Positions 8,534 to 23,187 are shown, numbered from the stretch's first letter. The stretch: DNA of 64,000 bases from Kitasatospora sp. A2-31 (GCF_022288725.1 NZ_JAKNTA010000001.1:1-64000), one strand, 5' to 3'. Program-made: numbers and translations. The notes: a model not told the origin generated them from the letters alone.

Positions 8534-8580
8534 GGCCCGGCACCGCCTCCGGAGCGTCCGGATGGTGGCGGTGCCGGGCC
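8534..8580 (-). terminator. Intrinsic terminator of the GNAT gene at 8602
   Basis: Perfect 14-bp stem (8534-8547 with 8567-8580). The loop holds TCCGGA twice and can itself fold. It begins 21 bp after the GNAT stop codon. Confidence 0.75.
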
Positions 8581-8601
8581 GGATGGGGCGGCCGCGCGAG
8601 G

Positions 8602-9105
8602 TCAGGCGGTGGCGGCGAGCGGGGCCGGGACGGGCTTCTCCAGGTGGACCAGGGTGAGCCGCCCGCTGATCTGCTCGACGGCGGTCTGCCGGTAGCCCTG
8701 CCGGGCGTAGAGGCGCAGGTTGCCGAGGCTGCGGTGGCCGGTGAAGAGGCGGAAGGCGGTCACCGGGCGGCCGTCCTCGGCGAGACGGCGCTCCAGCGCC
8801 TCCAGCAGGCGTCCGCCGAGGCCGTGCCGCTGCATCCGGGGGTGGACCACCAGACGCCCTATCCGGGCGACGCCGTCGGTGCCGATCCGGCCCCGGACGG
8901 TGCCGACCACCTCGTCGCCGAGCCGGGCCACGAGGAACTGCTGCTCGGCCAGTTCGGCGCGCAGGCTCTCCAGCGTCTGCGTCAGCGGGTCCAGGGTCCA
9001 GTCGCCGTACAGCTCGGCCTCGCCCTGGTAGCCGAGGTACTGGAGCTTGAGGATCTGCTCGGCGTCCTCGGCGGCGGCCGCCGAGATGATCACGCTCATG
9101 CCCAT
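8602..9105 (-). CDS. GNAT family N-acetyltransferase
   Basis: 167 residues from ATG at 9105, chosen because GGGGAGG lies 9 nt upstream; ATG at 9099 is also possible. The GNAT core is clear: LVVHPRMQRHGLGGRLLEAL gives the acetyl-CoA loop pattern RxxGxG/A, and RSLGNLRLYARQGYRQT is the following helix. It transfers an acetyl group from acetyl-CoA; substrate unknown. It stands alone, with its own terminator, upstream of the metNIQ promoter. Confidence 0.8.
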   Translation of the reverse strand: MGMSVIISAAAAEDAEQILKLQYLGYQGEAELYGDWTLDPLTQTLESLRAELAEQQFLVARLGDEVVGTVRGRIGTDGVARIGRLVVHPRMQRHGLGGRLLEALERRLAEDGRPVTAFRLFTGHRSLGNLRLYARQGYRQTAVEQISGRLTLVHLEKPVPAPLAATA

Positions 9106-9514
9106 GTGCTGGGGCCTCCCCATCGTCGTGCCCGGCGCGCGGATGTGAGGGTGTCGCACCGGATGCCCTGCCGGAGGTGTCCCGGCCGGGGATCGGCCCT
9201 GGCCGGGGTGGCGCACGAACGTACCAGCCGCCCGGGCCCTGGTGGGGCCGACGGGCCGGCAGCGTCGTTCACGCCCGGTGTCCGAGCGCTCGCTCCGCCG
9301 TCAGGAGCTACGTTCGCCAGCGCTCTACCCGCGCGTCAGCTGCTCTCAACCTTTCGACCGCCGGACGTGGCGAGGGTCACGTCGCTCGACGGGCGGCTGT
9401 CACGTCGCTTGACGGGCGGGGGTCACGTCGGGCCCGCCGGACGGGCGCCGGAGCGGGCCTGCGGCACAGCGGACCAGGCACAGCGGACCAGGCGCAGCGG
9501 ACCAGGCGCAGCGC
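9106..9514. other. Intergenic region with two tandem arrays, no gene
   Basis: This 409-bp region lies between the sigma-like gene and the GNAT gene. No frame in it has convincing codon use. The right two-thirds shows no further signal; the left part is filled by the short tandem repeats listed separately. Confidence 0.6.
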
Positions 9515-9517
9515 TCA
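9376..9517. repeat. Two adjacent short tandem arrays
   Basis: Array 1 (9376 to about 9444) has a 23-bp unit beginning GTCACGTCGC, two good copies and one degraded. Array 2 (9463 to about 9517) has a 14-bp unit GGCACAGCGGACCA in three good copies followed by shorter variants that run into the 3' end of the sigma-like gene. Confidence 0.8.
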
Positions 9518-9772
9518 GGCGTAGCGCTCGGCGTGGAGGAGGACGCGCAGACAGGCGAGGCAGCGGGCGCGGGTGGGTCCGATGGAACCGCGGGGCATGC
9601 CCAGGCGTTCGGCGATCTCCCGGTAGGTGGGCGGCGGGTCGTCGGTGAGGGCCGTGACGAGTTCGGGGCAGCGGCCGGGCAGCGCGGCCACCGCCTCGCG
9701 GACGAGGCGGCGCCGGAGCTCGGCGAACACCTCCTCCTCGGCGGAGCGGACGGAGGGAAGGTTGGTGCACAT
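9515..9772 (-). CDS. Orphan sigma-70 region 4-like protein
   Basis: 85 residues. Residues about 49-80 match the region 4.2 helix-turn-helix of sigma-70 family factors ([20 protein letters not shown] then CLACLR). The preceding helices ([15 protein letters not shown]) also fit region 4. Region 2, which contacts core polymerase and the -10 element, is absent, and only 112 bp separate this gene from argH, so a decayed region 2 is not hidden there. It may be a remnant or a stand-alone DNA-binding protein. Its last codons share sequence with the adjoining repeat array. Confidence 0.65.
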   Translation of the reverse strand: MCTNLPSVRSAEEEVFAELRRRLVREAVAALPGRCPELVTALTDDPPPTYREIAERLGMPRGSIGPTRARCLACLRVLLHAERYA

Positions 9773-9830
9773 ACCGGGGATGACCGGGCGCGGGCGGGAC
9801 CGGTTACGGGCGGGCGGTGGCGTGCACGCG

Positions 9831-9865
9831 GGAGGGGCGCGGCGATCGGTCTGCCGCGCCCCTCC
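9831..9865 (-). terminator. Intrinsic terminator of argH
   Basis: Perfect 13-bp stem (9831-9843 with 9853-9865) and a 9-base loop, 20 bp past the argH stop. Confidence 0.75.
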
Positions 9866-9884
9866 CCCGGGTGCTGTCGACGGG

Positions 9885-11408
<1,524 letters not shown>

Positions 11409-12602
11409 TCAGGCCAGGTCGCGCCGGGCGGCGATCTTCGAGGAGAGGCCGAAGATCTCGATGAAGCCCTTGGACATCGACTGGTCGAAGGTGTCGCCCG
11501 TGTCGTAGGTGGCGAGGTTGAAGTCGTACAGCGACTGGTCCGACTTGCGGCCGTTGACGACGGCCCGGCCACCGTGCAGGACCATCCGGATGTCGCCGGA
11601 GACGTGCTGGTTGGCCTCTTCGACGAAGCCGTCCAGGGCGCGCTTGAGCGGCGAGAACCAGAGGCCGTCGTAGACCAGCTCGGCCCAGCGCTGCTCCACC
11701 TGCCGCTTGTAGCGGGCGAGTTCGCGCTCGACGGTGACGTTCTCCAGGGCCTGGTGGGCGGTGATCAGGGCGATCGCGCCGGGGGCCTCGTAGATCTCCC
11801 GGGACTTGATGCCGACCAGCCGGTCCTCGACCATGTCGAGGCGGCCGACGCCCTGGGCACCGGCCCGCCGGTTCAGCTCCTCGATGGCCTGCAGGACGGT
11901 GACCTTGCGGCCGTCGACGGCGACCGGGACGCCGGCCTCGAAGGTGATGACCACCTCGTCGGCCTCGCGCGGGACGGCCGGGTCCTGGGTGTACTCGTAG
12001 ACGTCCTCGATCGGGGCGTTCCAGATGTCCTCCAGGAAGCCGGTCTCGACGGCGCGCCCGAAGACGTTCTGGTCGATCGAGTACGGCGACTTCTTGGTGG
12101 TGGCGATCGGCAGGCCCTTGGACTCGGCGAAGGCGATCGCCTTGTCCCGGGTCATCGCGTAGTCGCGGACCGGGGCGATGCACTTCAGGCCGGGGGCGAG
12201 GGAGTTGATGCCGACCTCGAAGCGGACCTGGTCGTTGCCCTTGCCGGTGCAGCCGTGGGCGACGGTGGTGGCGCCGTGCTTCTGCGCGGCGGCGACCAGG
12301 TGCTTGACGATGACCGGCCGGGACAGGGCGGACACCAGGGGGTACTCGCCCTGGTAGAGGGCGTTGGCCTTGAGGGCCGGGAGGCAGTACTCGTCGGCGA
12401 ACTCCTCCCGGGCGTCCGCGACCTCGGCCTCGACGGCACCGCAGTCCAGCGCACGCTGGCGGATGACGTCCAGGTCCTCGCCGCCCTGGCCGACGTCGAC
12501 GGCGACGGCGATGACCTCGGCGCCCGTCTCCTCGGCGATCCAGCCGATGCAGACGGACGTGTCCAGACCGCCCGAGTAGGCGAGTACGACGCGCTCGGTC
12601 AC
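11409..12602 (-). CDS. argG: Argininosuccinate synthase
   Basis: 397 residues from GTG at 12602; AAGGAG sits 6 nt upstream, so a longer in-frame ATG further upstream is not used. The N-terminal PP-loop ATP site is AYSGGLDTS (residues about 7-15). [16 protein letters not shown] near 115-130 is the citrulline/aspartate site. It joins citrulline and aspartate using ATP. An ARG box lies 44-71 bp upstream of the start, so ArgR should repress it. Confidence 0.97.
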   Translation of the reverse strand: MTERVVLAYSGGLDTSVCIGWIAEETGAEVIAVAVDVGQGGEDLDVIRQRALDCGAVEAEVADAREEFADEYCLPALKANALYQGEYPLVSALSRPVIVKHLVAAAQKHGATTVAHGCTGKGNDQVRFEVGINSLAPGLKCIAPVRDYAMTRDKAIAFAESKGLPIATTKKSPYSIDQNVFGRAVETGFLEDIWNAPIEDVYEYTQDPAVPREADEVVITFEAGVPVAVDGRKVTVLQAIEELNRRAGAQGVGRLDMVEDRLVGIKSREIYEAPGAIALITAHQALENVTVERELARYKRQVEQRWAELVYDGLWFSPLKRALDGFVEEANQHVSGDIRMVLHGGRAVVNGRKSDQSLYDFNLATYDTGDTFDQSMSKGFIEIFGLSSKIAARRDLA

Positions 12603-12645
12603 GGCTTTCTCCTTCACAACTGTGCGAACAGGCTTACGGCGATAG

Positions 12646-12673
12646 GCATAAGTATGCACTACTCCGTATGAAT
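12646..12673 (-). promoter_or_regulatory. ARG box (ArgR operator) of argG
   Basis: AT-rich island containing GCATA-AG-TATGC (12646-12657), a perfect 5-bp inverted repeat, followed by a second degenerate half CCGTATGAATC. This matches the TGCAT/ATGCA pattern of bacterial ArgR operators. The region lies just before the argG start. Confidence 0.7.
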
Positions 12674-12681
12674 CTCAAAAC

Positions 12682-12712
12682 CCGGCCCGCTCCGGCCGCC
12701 GGAGCGGGCCGG
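12682..12712 (-). terminator. Intrinsic terminator of the argCJBDR operon
   Basis: Perfect 14-bp stem (12682-12695 with 12699-12712) with a 3-base loop. Another large imperfect hairpin follows between 12730 and 12780. Both lie between argR and argG. Confidence 0.7.
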
Positions 12713-12867
12713 CGACGGCCGCGGGAACGGCCGTGGGCCCGGCTCCGGCCCCCGAGGGGACCGGTTCCGGGCCCACGCGGGGACGGTCTGTACGGTCTGC
12801 TGCTCCTTGCGCCTCGGCCGGGGCCGACGCCGCGGCCCCGGCGCCACGAGCACCCGGGGCGAAGGCG

Positions 12868-13416
12868 CTACTGCGCCTTGGCCTGGGCGAGTTGCATCAG
12901 GTGGTCGGCGAGTGCCTGGCCGCCGACCGGGTCACGGCTGATCAGCAGCACGGTGTCGTCGCCGGCGATGGTGCCGATGATCTCGAAGACCTCGGCCTGG
13001 TCGATCGCCGAGGCGAGGAACTGCGCCGCACCCGGCGGGGTGCGCAGCACCACGAGGTTGCCGGACGCGGTGGCGGAGACCATGAGCTCGCCGGCCAGCC
13101 GGGCCATCCGGCCCTCGGTGGCCGACTCCCCCATCGGTGCCCGCGGCGTGCGGTCGCCGCCCTCGGCGGGGACGGCGTAGATCAGTGCGCCGTCCCGGTT
13201 GCGGATCTTCACCGCGCCCAGCTCGTCCAGGTCCCGGGAGAGGGTGGCCTGGGTGACCACCAGTCCGTCATCGGCGAGCAGCTTGGCGAGCTGGCTCTGC
13301 GAACGCACGGGCTGGCGGGTGAGCAGGTCCACGATCCGCCGGTGGCGCGCGGTGCGGGTCTGCGGGACCTGCGGCGTCGGGCCGGCGGAGGACTGGCCGG
13401 AGTTGGGAACGGTCAT
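12868..13416 (-). CDS. argR: Arginine repressor
   Basis: 182 residues from ATG at 13416, with GGGAG 9 nt upstream. The N-terminal winged helix reads [19 protein letters not shown] and then [14 protein letters not shown], the hallmark of ArgR. The C-terminal oligomerisation and arginine-binding domain ends with [18 protein letters not shown] proline/serine-rich stretch precedes the DNA-binding domain. It is the last gene of argCJBDR, 17 bp after argD, and represses the operon through the ARG boxes when arginine is present. Confidence 0.96.
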   Translation of the reverse strand: MTVPNSGQSSAGPTPQVPQTRTARHRRIVDLLTRQPVRSQSQLAKLLADDGLVVTQATLSRDLDELGAVKIRNRDGALIYAVPAEGGDRTPRAPMGESATEGRMARLAGELMVSATASGNLVVLRTPPGAAQFLASAIDQAEVFEIIGTIAGDDTVLLISRDPVGGQALADHLMQLAQAKAQ

Positions 13417-13433
13417 GTGATTATTCTCCCGGA

Positions 13434-14642
13434 CTACGCTCGAATCGCATCGGCCGGGGCGTTCTCCCGCACCGTCCGGAGGATGTCCGGCAGCGCGGCC
13501 AGGAAGGCGTCCGCCTCCTGCTCGGTGAGCACCAGCGGCGGGGCGAGCCGCACGGCGTCCGGGACGGCGGCGTTCACCAGGAAGCCCGCCTGCTGGGCGA
13601 CGGCCTGCACCTCGGCCGAGACCGGCTCGGTGAGCACGATGCCGAGCAGCAGCCCGGCGCCGCGCACGTGCGAGACCAGCGGGTCGCCGATCGCCTCGAT
13701 GCCCTTGCGCAGCCGCTCGCCGAGCTTGCGGGTGTGCTCCAGCAGGCCCTCGGACTCGATGGTGTCGAGCACCGCCAGGGCGGCCGCGGCGACGACCGGG
13801 TTGCCGCCGAACGTGGTGCCGTGCTGGCCGGGGGTGAGCAGGTCGGCGGCCTCGCCGAAGGCGAGGACGGCGCCGATCGGCAGCCCGCCGCCGAGCGCCT
13901 TGGCGAGGGTGACCACGTCCGGGTCGACGCCCTCGTGGGCCTGGTGGGCGTACCAGTGGCCGGTGCGGCCGATGCCGGTCTGGATCTCGTCCAGGACCAG
14001 CAGGGTGCCGGTGGCCCGGGTGATCTCGCGGGCGGCCCGCAGGTAGCCGTCGGGCAGCGGGACCGCGCCGTTCTCGCCCTGGATCGGCTCCAGGAAGACG
14101 GCGGCCGTCTCGGTGGTGACCGCGGTGCGCAGCGCCTCGACGTCGCCGAACGGGACGTGCGTGACGTCGCCGGGCAGCGGCAGGAACGGGGCCTGCTTGG
14201 CGGGCTGGCCGGTGAGCGCGAGGGCTCCCATGGTCCGGCCGTGGAAGCCGCCCTCCAGCGCCACGAGGTGGGTGCGGCCGGTCCGCCGGCTGATCTTGAA
14301 CGCGGCTTCGTTGGCCTCGGCGCCGGAGTTGCAGAAGAACACCCGGCCGGGGCGACCGGCGAGCGCGATCAGCCGCTCGGCCAGGGCGATGGTCGGCTCG
14401 GCCATGAAGAGGTTGGAGACGTGGCCGAGGCTGGCGATCTGCCGGGTGACGGCCTCGACGACGGCCGGGTGGGCGGTGCCGAGGGCGTTGACGGCGATCC
14501 CGCCGAGCAGGTCGGTGTACTCCCTGCCGTCGGCGTCCCACAGCTTCGCGCCCTCACCGCGGACCAGGGGGATCCGCGGGGTGCCGTAGTTGTCGGTGAA
14601 GGCGTGCTGCCACCGGTCGGTGAGCTGGTCGTTCGATGTCAT
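13434..14642 (-). CDS. argD: Acetylornithine aminotransferase
   Basis: 402 residues. Class III aminotransferase: [12 protein letters not shown] near residue 105, [13 protein letters not shown] near 215-228, and the PLP-lysine motif [13 protein letters not shown] near 245-257. It converts N-acetylglutamate semialdehyde to N-acetylornithine with glutamate as amino donor. Its ATG overlaps the argB stop by four bases, so translation is coupled. Confidence 0.96.
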   Translation of the reverse strand: MTSNDQLTDRWQHAFTDNYGTPRIPLVRGEGAKLWDADGREYTDLLGGIAVNALGTAHPAVVEAVTRQIASLGHVSNLFMAEPTIALAERLIALAGRPGRVFFCNSGAEANEAAFKISRRTGRTHLVALEGGFHGRTMGALALTGQPAKQAPFLPLPGDVTHVPFGDVEALRTAVTTETAAVFLEPIQGENGAVPLPDGYLRAAREITRATGTLLVLDEIQTGIGRTGHWYAHQAHEGVDPDVVTLAKALGGGLPIGAVLAFGEAADLLTPGQHGTTFGGNPVVAAAALAVLDTIESEGLLEHTRKLGERLRKGIEAIGDPLVSHVRGAGLLLGIVLTEPVSAEVQAVAQQAGFLVNAAVPDAVRLAPPLVLTEQEADAFLAALPDILRTVRENAPADAIRA

Positions 14643-15571
14643 GCGAGTCCCCCGGTCACGGTCGGTTCGTCGTCCGGCACGACCATCGTGCCGATGCCCT
14701 CGTCGGTGAAGATCTCCAGCAGCAGGCTGTGCTGCACCCGGCCGTCCAGGACGCGGGCGGTGCCGACGCCGGAGCGGACGGCGCGCAGGCAGCCCTCCAT
14801 CTTGGGGAGCATGCCGCTGGCGAGGCCCGGCAGCAGCTCCTCCAGCTCGCCCGCGCTGAGCTGGCTGATCACGTCGTCGGAGTTCGGCCAGTCCTTGTAG
14901 AGACCCTCGACGTCGGTGAGGACCACGAGCATCTCGGCGCCGAGCGCGACCGCGAGGGCGGAGGCGGCCGTGTCGGCGTTGATGTTGTAGACGTGGCCGT
15001 CGGCGCCGCGGGCGATCGAGGAGATCACCGGGATGCGCCCGTCGGCGATGAGCGCCTTCACGGCGCCGGCCTCGATGTTGACGATGTCGCCGACCAGGCC
15101 GATGTCGACCTGCTCGCCGTCGACGACCGCGTAGCGCTTGATCGCGGTCATGGTGTGGGCGTCCTCGCCGGTCATGCCGACGGCGAACGGGCCGTGCTCG
15201 TTGAGCAGGCCGACCAGCTCGCGCTGGACCTGGCCGGCCAGCACCATCCGGACGACGTCCATGGTCTCGGGGGTGGTGACCCGCAGACCGTTGGTGAAGT
15301 TGGACTCCAGGCCCAGCTTGTCCAGTTGGGCGCTGATCTGCGGGCCGCCGCCGTGCACGACGACGGGGTGCAGGCCGGCGTAGCGCAGGAAGACCACGTC
15401 CTGCGCGAAGGCCGCCTTGAGGCTCTCGTCGACCATGGCGTTGCCGCCGAACTTGATCACGACGGTCTTGCCGTGGAAGCGCTCCAGCCAGGGCAGCGCC
15501 TCGATGAGGGTCAGGGCCTTGGGCAACGCGGTGTTGTTGCGGGCCTGTTCGCCCTTGGGTGCGATCTGCAC
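14639..15571 (-). CDS. argB: Acetylglutamate kinase
   Basis: 310 residues from GTG at 15571 with GAGGG 6-7 nt upstream. Amino acid kinase family: VIKFGGNAM near residue 40, [11 protein letters not shown] near 72-82, and [14 protein letters not shown] near 205-218. It phosphorylates N-acetylglutamate. The N-terminal helix before the kinase core is the feature that gives arginine-sensitive hexameric enzymes in other bacteria; here about 20 residues could do this, so feedback inhibition is plausible. Confidence 0.96.
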   Translation of the reverse strand: MQIAPKGEQARNNTALPKALTLIEALPWLERFHGKTVVIKFGGNAMVDESLKAAFAQDVVFLRYAGLHPVVVHGGGPQISAQLDKLGLESNFTNGLRVTTPETMDVVRMVLAGQVQRELVGLLNEHGPFAVGMTGEDAHTMTAIKRYAVVDGEQVDIGLVGDIVNIEAGAVKALIADGRIPVISSIARGADGHVYNINADTAASALAVALGAEMLVVLTDVEGLYKDWPNSDDVISQLSAGELEELLPGLASGMLPKMEGCLRAVRSGVGTARVLDGRVQHSLLLEIFTDEGIGTMVVPDDEPTVTGGLA

Positions 15572-15627
15572 GGGTGTCCCTCGTCGGATCCGGCTCGGTG
15601 GAGTGAACGGTCGGGTGGAGTGCGCGC

Positions 15628-19170
<3,543 letters not shown>

Positions 19171-19267
19171 CGTGATCTCAGGCTAGCCGACCGCCGGGCG
19201 CGGGCCGCCCGGGCGGCCGATACTGGAGGGGCCCGACCGGAAGGGACCGACCGGAAGGGGTCTGGGC

Positions 19268-19669
19268 ATGGACTGGAAGCTCGAAGTCGTCGTGGTGCCG
19301 GTTTCGGACGTGGACCGGGCCAAGGTGTTCTACGAGGAGCAGACCGGTTTCACGGTGGACCACGACACCCGGATCCGTGACGGGGTCCGGGTGGTGCAGC
19401 TGACGCCGCCGGGCTCGGGGTGCTCGATCGTGGTGGGGACCGGGGTCACCGAGGCGCCGCCGGGCTCCTTGAAGGGACTGCAGCTGGTGGTGCCGGACAT
19501 CGACAAGGCACACGGCGAGCTGGTCGCGCGGGGCGTCGAGGTGAGCCCGGTGCAGCACTTCGAGGCGGGCGCCCGGGTGGACGGGCGCGGCGGGGACTGG
19601 AACTCGTTCGTCTTCTTCAACGATCCCGACGGCAACGGCTGGGCGGTCCAGGAGTCGCCGGCCCGCTGA
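19268..19669 (+). CDS. VOC (glyoxalase/dioxygenase fold) protein
   Basis: 133 residues. The two beta-alpha-beta-beta-beta modules of the VOC superfamily are visible: VVVPVSDVDRAKVFYEEQTGF at the start and GLQLVVPDIDKAHGELVARGV from about residue 70, ending FFNDPDGNGWAVQE. Such proteins bind a divalent metal and act as lyases, dioxygenases or resistance binders. Specific substrate cannot be told. GGAAGGGG is 7 nt upstream of the ATG. Confidence 0.85.
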   Translation: MDWKLEVVVVPVSDVDRAKVFYEEQTGFTVDHDTRIRDGVRVVQLTPPGSGCSIVVGTGVTEAPPGSLKGLQLVVPDIDKAHGELVARGVEVSPVQHFEAGARVDGRGGDWNSFVFFNDPDGNGWAVQESPAR

Positions 19670-19780
19670 GCCCTGTCCGGCCGAGGCCGCACGCAGGCCC
19701 GGAGTGCGTGCGGGCCGGGTCCGCGCCCGGCGTACGCGCCGGGCCGGGTGGGCCGGGAACCGCCTCGGTAGGCTCGGAGG

Positions 19781-20155
19781 ATGGTCGAAGACGAGGGAAG
19801 CGTCCGGGTCGACAGCTGGATCTGGTCGGTCCGGCTGGCCAGGACGCGCGCGCTGGCCGCGGCCGCCTGCCGGGCCGGTCACGTGCGGGTGAACGGGGAG
19901 CGGGCCAAGCCGGCGCAGGCGCTGAGGCCGGGGGACGAGGTCCGGGTCCGCGAGGAGGGCTACGAGCGGGTGGTCGTGGTGAAACGGCTGATCCGCAAGC
20001 GGGTCGGGGCCGGGGTCGCCGCCGAGTGCCTGGTCGACAACAGCCCGCCCAGGCCGCCGCGCGAGCTGACGCCGGCCGCCGGCGTGCGGGACCGGGGCGC
20101 CGGGCGCCCCACCAAGCGGGACCGCCGCGAACTGGACCAGCTGCGGCGGTCGTAG
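19781..20155 (+). CDS. S4-domain RNA-binding protein (Hsp15-like)
   Basis: 124 residues. The S4 motif covers residues about 8-70: VRVDSWIWSVRLARTR, then AAACRAGHVRVNGERAKPAQALRPGDEVRV. Hsp15-type proteins bind stalled 50S-nascent chain-tRNA complexes. The C-terminus is basic and disordered, ending GRPTKRDRRELDQLRRS, as in the family. GGAGG directly abuts the ATG, so the true start could be slightly further in. It is followed by a six-unit tandem repeat. Confidence 0.85.
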   Translation: MVEDEGSVRVDSWIWSVRLARTRALAAAACRAGHVRVNGERAKPAQALRPGDEVRVREEGYERVVVVKRLIRKRVGAGVAAECLVDNSPPRPPRELTPAAGVRDRGAGRPTKRDRRELDQLRRS

Positions 20156-20180
20156 CGCGTTGCCGGGTACGGGTGGGCCC

Positions 20181-20294
20181 GGTGCCCACCCCTGCCGCCG
20201 GCGCCCACCCCTGCCGCCGGTGCCCACCCCTGCCGCCGGCGCCCACCCGTACCGCCGGCGCCCACCCGTACCGCCGGCGCCCACCCGCACTGCC
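20181..20294. repeat. Six-copy 19-bp tandem array in a convergent intergenic region
   Basis: Six contiguous 19-bp units of form GGCGCCCACCCSTRCCGCC. Units 1-3 carry CCTGCC, 4-5 carry CGTACC and 6 is divergent. Just before the array, 20164-20180 holds an inverted copy (GGGTACGGGTGGGC), so the region can fold into a long hairpin with units 4 or 5. It lies between the converging S4 and FBP genes. Confidence 0.9.
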
Positions 20295-20334
20295 TGCCTC
20301 CAGCGACGTCCACCGGACCGCAGCCCCGGCCGGT

Positions 20335-20847
20335 TCAGGCAGCGGCCGCGGAGTCGGTGAGGACCTTGGCCAGGAACGCGTCCAGGTTGCCCGTCATACG
20401 GGCGACCTGCTCCTCGACCGACAGCGACTCCTCGGGCCGGCTGACCAGCGCGGACTTCTTCAGCCCGCGCAGGTAGAGCGAGCAGGCGAGGTCCGCGCAG
20501 ACGTAGGTGCCGACGGTGTTCCCCTCGCGCCCGGCCGCGCCCGCGCGGCGGGCGGCCAGCAGCGCGACGCCGGAGCCGGCGTGGGTGCAGATGCAGAGCG
20601 AGCAGACGTTGCTCATCCGCAGGCTGCGGCGCACCGAGGGCACCCGCAGCGTGATGCCGACCAGTTCCCCGCGGTGCTCGGCCACCAGGTATCCCCGGTC
20701 GGGCGCGCCCTGGTCCCGCCAGCCGAGGAAGTCCAGGTCATCCCAGGGGAGTTGGTCGAATCCCCGGGGCAGGTTGAGCCGACGGGCCTCACCCTTGGAG
20801 CAGTTGACGAAGCAGGCGCGGATCTCGTTCTCGCTCAGGGGTCTCAT
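20335..20847 (-). CDS. FBP-domain (EF-G-binding, treble-clef zinc finger) protein
   Basis: 170 residues. Four well-placed cysteines, C82-x2-C85 and C117-x4-C122, form a treble-clef zinc site, and the start MRPLSENEIRACFVNCSKGE is typical of actinobacterial FBP-domain proteins. The family is related to the C-terminal domain of FusB/EF-G-binding proteins that free stalled EF-G from the ribosome. Resistance to fusidic acid is not implied. It ends next to the 19-bp array. Confidence 0.8.
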   Translation of the reverse strand: MRPLSENEIRACFVNCSKGEARRLNLPRGFDQLPWDDLDFLGWRDQGAPDRGYLVAEHRGELVGITLRVPSVRRSLRMSNVCSLCICTHAGSGVALLAARRAGAAGREGNTVGTYVCADLACSLYLRGLKKSALVSRPEESLSVEEQVARMTGNLDAFLAKVLTDSAAAA

Positions 20848-21101
20848 GCTTCGGACGCTAACACCGGCCCGTGCCGGCCGTCGCGCCGATTTCCGCCCGT
20901 CGTACCCGTGTCCACCCCCGGCTGCGCCCCGGCGCTGACCGGTTGTCAGTGGCGGGGGCTAACGTCATGGGTGGACGGGGGCGGCCCGGTCCCGGCGCTC
21001 GGAGGGAGGCGCCGGGGCCGGTTCACCGTGCCCCGGCGCCTCTTCACCGGCCGCACGGACAACGAGCGGGCCACTGCCGGGACGAGCGCGCCGCGAGGCC
21101 G

Positions 21102-21995
21102 TCAGCGCTTGACGGCGACGCCGGCGTAGGCGGAGACGTCCTGCCAGCCCTCGGGCAGGTCCGTGGTGGGGACGTGACCGGCTTCCGGCCGCCAGAGCGG
21201 GAGTTGGACCAGGCCCGGTCCCGCGAACTCGAAGTCGCCGAAGAACGGCTCCACCGCGGCGCGGGGGCGCAGCACCAGCGGCGCGCTCGCGCTCCTGTAG
21301 ATCCGGGCACCCTCGGCCGCGCTCTCGCGCGAGGCGAAGTCGGGGCTGCCGTGGGAGAGGATCAGCACGCTGCCGGGCGCGAGCGCGTCGCGCAGGGTGC
21401 GGACGATCGCCTCGGCGCCGTCCTCGTCCCGGATGAAGTGCAACACGGCGACGAGCATCAGGGCGACCGGCTGCCCCAGGTCGACGGCGGCGCGCAGGCC
21501 GGGGTGGTCGAGGATCGAGGCCGGGTCGCGCAGGTCGGCCTCGACCACCGAGGTGTGGCCGGCCTTGTGGCTCGCCAGCAGGGCGCGGGCGTGGGTGGCG
21601 ACGATCGGGTCGTTGTCGACGTAGACGACCCGGGCGTCCGGGACGGCCCGCCGGGCCACCTCGCTGGTGGAGCCGACGGAGGGGATCCCGGTGCCGATGT
21701 CGATGTACTGGCGGATGCCCCGGCCGGCCGCGTACTGGACGGCGCGGCCGAGGAACTCGCGGTTGGTGCGGGCCAGCAGCGGCAGCGCGGGGTAGGCGGC
21801 GATGGCGGCCTCGGCCGCCTTGCGGTCGGCCTCGAAGTTGTCCTTGCCGCCGAGGTAGTAGTCGTACATCCGGGCGGTGTGCGGAACCCCGGTGTCGAGC
21901 TCGGTCGGCGGCTCCCAGTCGTCGGCCCTGGCCCAGTCCCAGTCGCTGCCGATGTCCGTACCGGTGGCCGCCGAAGCGGTGCTGTCCTCGTGCAT
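21102..21995 (-). CDS. DUF574 SAM-dependent methyltransferase
   Basis: 297 residues from ATG at 21995. The pattern TARMYDYYLGGKDNFEADR followed by NREFLGRAVQYAA and QYIDIGTGIPSVG is the signature of the large actinomycete DUF574/Methyltransf_19 family. VVYVDNDPIV is the acidic loop that binds SAM. The substrate of the family is largely unknown, and streptomycetes carry many copies. It is divergent from the deacetylase lipoprotein gene. Confidence 0.9.
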   Translation of the reverse strand: MHEDSTASAATGTDIGSDWDWARADDWEPPTELDTGVPHTARMYDYYLGGKDNFEADRKAAEAAIAAYPALPLLARTNREFLGRAVQYAAGRGIRQYIDIGTGIPSVGSTSEVARRAVPDARVVYVDNDPIVATHARALLASHKAGHTSVVEADLRDPASILDHPGLRAAVDLGQPVALMLVAVLHFIRDEDGAEAIVRTLRDALAPGSVLILSHGSPDFASRESAAEGARIYRSASAPLVLRPRAAVEPFFGDFEFAGPGLVQLPLWRPEAGHVPTTDLPEGWQDVSAYAGVAVKR

Positions 21996-22247
21996 CCTGT
22001 TCCGTCCCCCTGTACTCGCTTCCGGTAATCCGTCGCCGGATCGGCTGCCGCCGCGGCCGATTCCCCCGGAGCACGCGGCGCGCCGTGATCGTATCCGACG
22101 GCCTGCCGTGGAAACAGCGGTAGTTCGGGTTTGTCCGGTGCTGCAGGGCGCGCGTGTGTGCACGATGTGTGTGCGCGCCGACGGGCGGCCGGGGGGCCGC
22201 GCCCTCGAATCGCCCCCGGAGCTGTGCCGTCTCTATGCTGGCTGCCG

Positions 22248-23187
22248 ATGACTGCCGACCGGATGATCGCCGACCGCCGCACCTTGCTGCGCACCACCGC
22301 CAGGCTCGCCGTGCTGACCGCCGGGGGCGGGCTGCTCGCCGCGTGCGGCGGCACCGGCCCGCGCCGGGCCGACCCGGGAGCGCTCGCCGTGCACCCCGGC
22401 ACCGTCGACCCGGCGGGCGGGGACCCGGCCGCGGTGGACCCGGCCTGGTCGGGCGGCGAAGGGCCCGCCCCCCCCCGCCCCGACCGCCTCCCCCTCCGCG
22501 GATCCGCAGCCGAGCGTCGCGGCGGCCGCCGCGACGGCCGCGCCGCCGAGCCCGCCGGTGCTGCCGCCGCTGCCCCCGGGCACCCCGCTGGAGGTCGTGT
22601 ACGGTCCGCGCACCGGCAAGAACGTCGCCCTCACCGTCCACGGCAGCGGGGACCCGAAGCTGGCCACCGCACTGCTGGAGATCGCCGAGCAGCGCGGCGC
22701 CGGGCTGACCGTGATGGTCGTCGGCAGCTGGCTGGACCAGCAGCCGCAGATGGCCCGGCGGATCCTGGACGGCGGCCACGAGCTGGGCAACCACACCCAG
22801 AACCACCAGAACATCTCGGCGATGAGCCCCGACCAGGCGCGCGCCGAGATCGCCCAGTGCGCGGAGCGGCTGCAGCGCCTGACCGGCTCGATCGGCCGCT
22901 GGTTCCGCCCCTCCGCCGCCCAGTACGCCACCCCGATGGTGCGAGAGCAGGCCAAGGCGGTCGGCTACGAGCACGTGCTCTCCTTCGACGTCGACCCGCG
23001 CGACTACAGCGACCCGAGCGCCGCGGAGCTGCAGCGCCGGGTGCTGACGTCGGCCAAGGGCGGCTCGGTGGTCGCCCTGCACATGGGCCACCAGTGCACG
23101 GTCGACGCGCTGCCCGGCATCCTGGACGGCCTCGCCAAGGCCGGGCTGAAGCCGGTCACGGCCAGCCGGCTCTTCACGCCGGCCTAG
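22248..23187 (+). pseudogene. Frameshifted lipoprotein polysaccharide deacetylase-like gene
   Basis: From ATG 22248 the frame gives a Tat-like start (DRRTLLR) and a lipobox GLLAAC (Cys30), then a Pro/Ala linker. At a run of nine C (22468-22476) the frame is lost; removing one C would join it to the downstream frame that ends at 23187. That downstream part is a NodB-like domain with GHELGNHTQNH, WFRPSAAQY, FDVDPRDYSDPS and ALHMGHQ. The canonical catalytic TFDDGP is replaced by TVHGSGDP, so deacetylase activity is uncertain even when intact. The frameshift may be a sequencing error, slippage site or real mutation. Confidence 0.7.

Noticed and set aside
12603-12659. Longer ArgG starting at 12659
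   Set aside because: The region is the operator, and AAGGAG with 6-nt spacing fits GTG 12602.
20181-20294. CRISPR array
   Set aside because: Units are contiguous with no spacers, 19 bp, and no cas genes are present.
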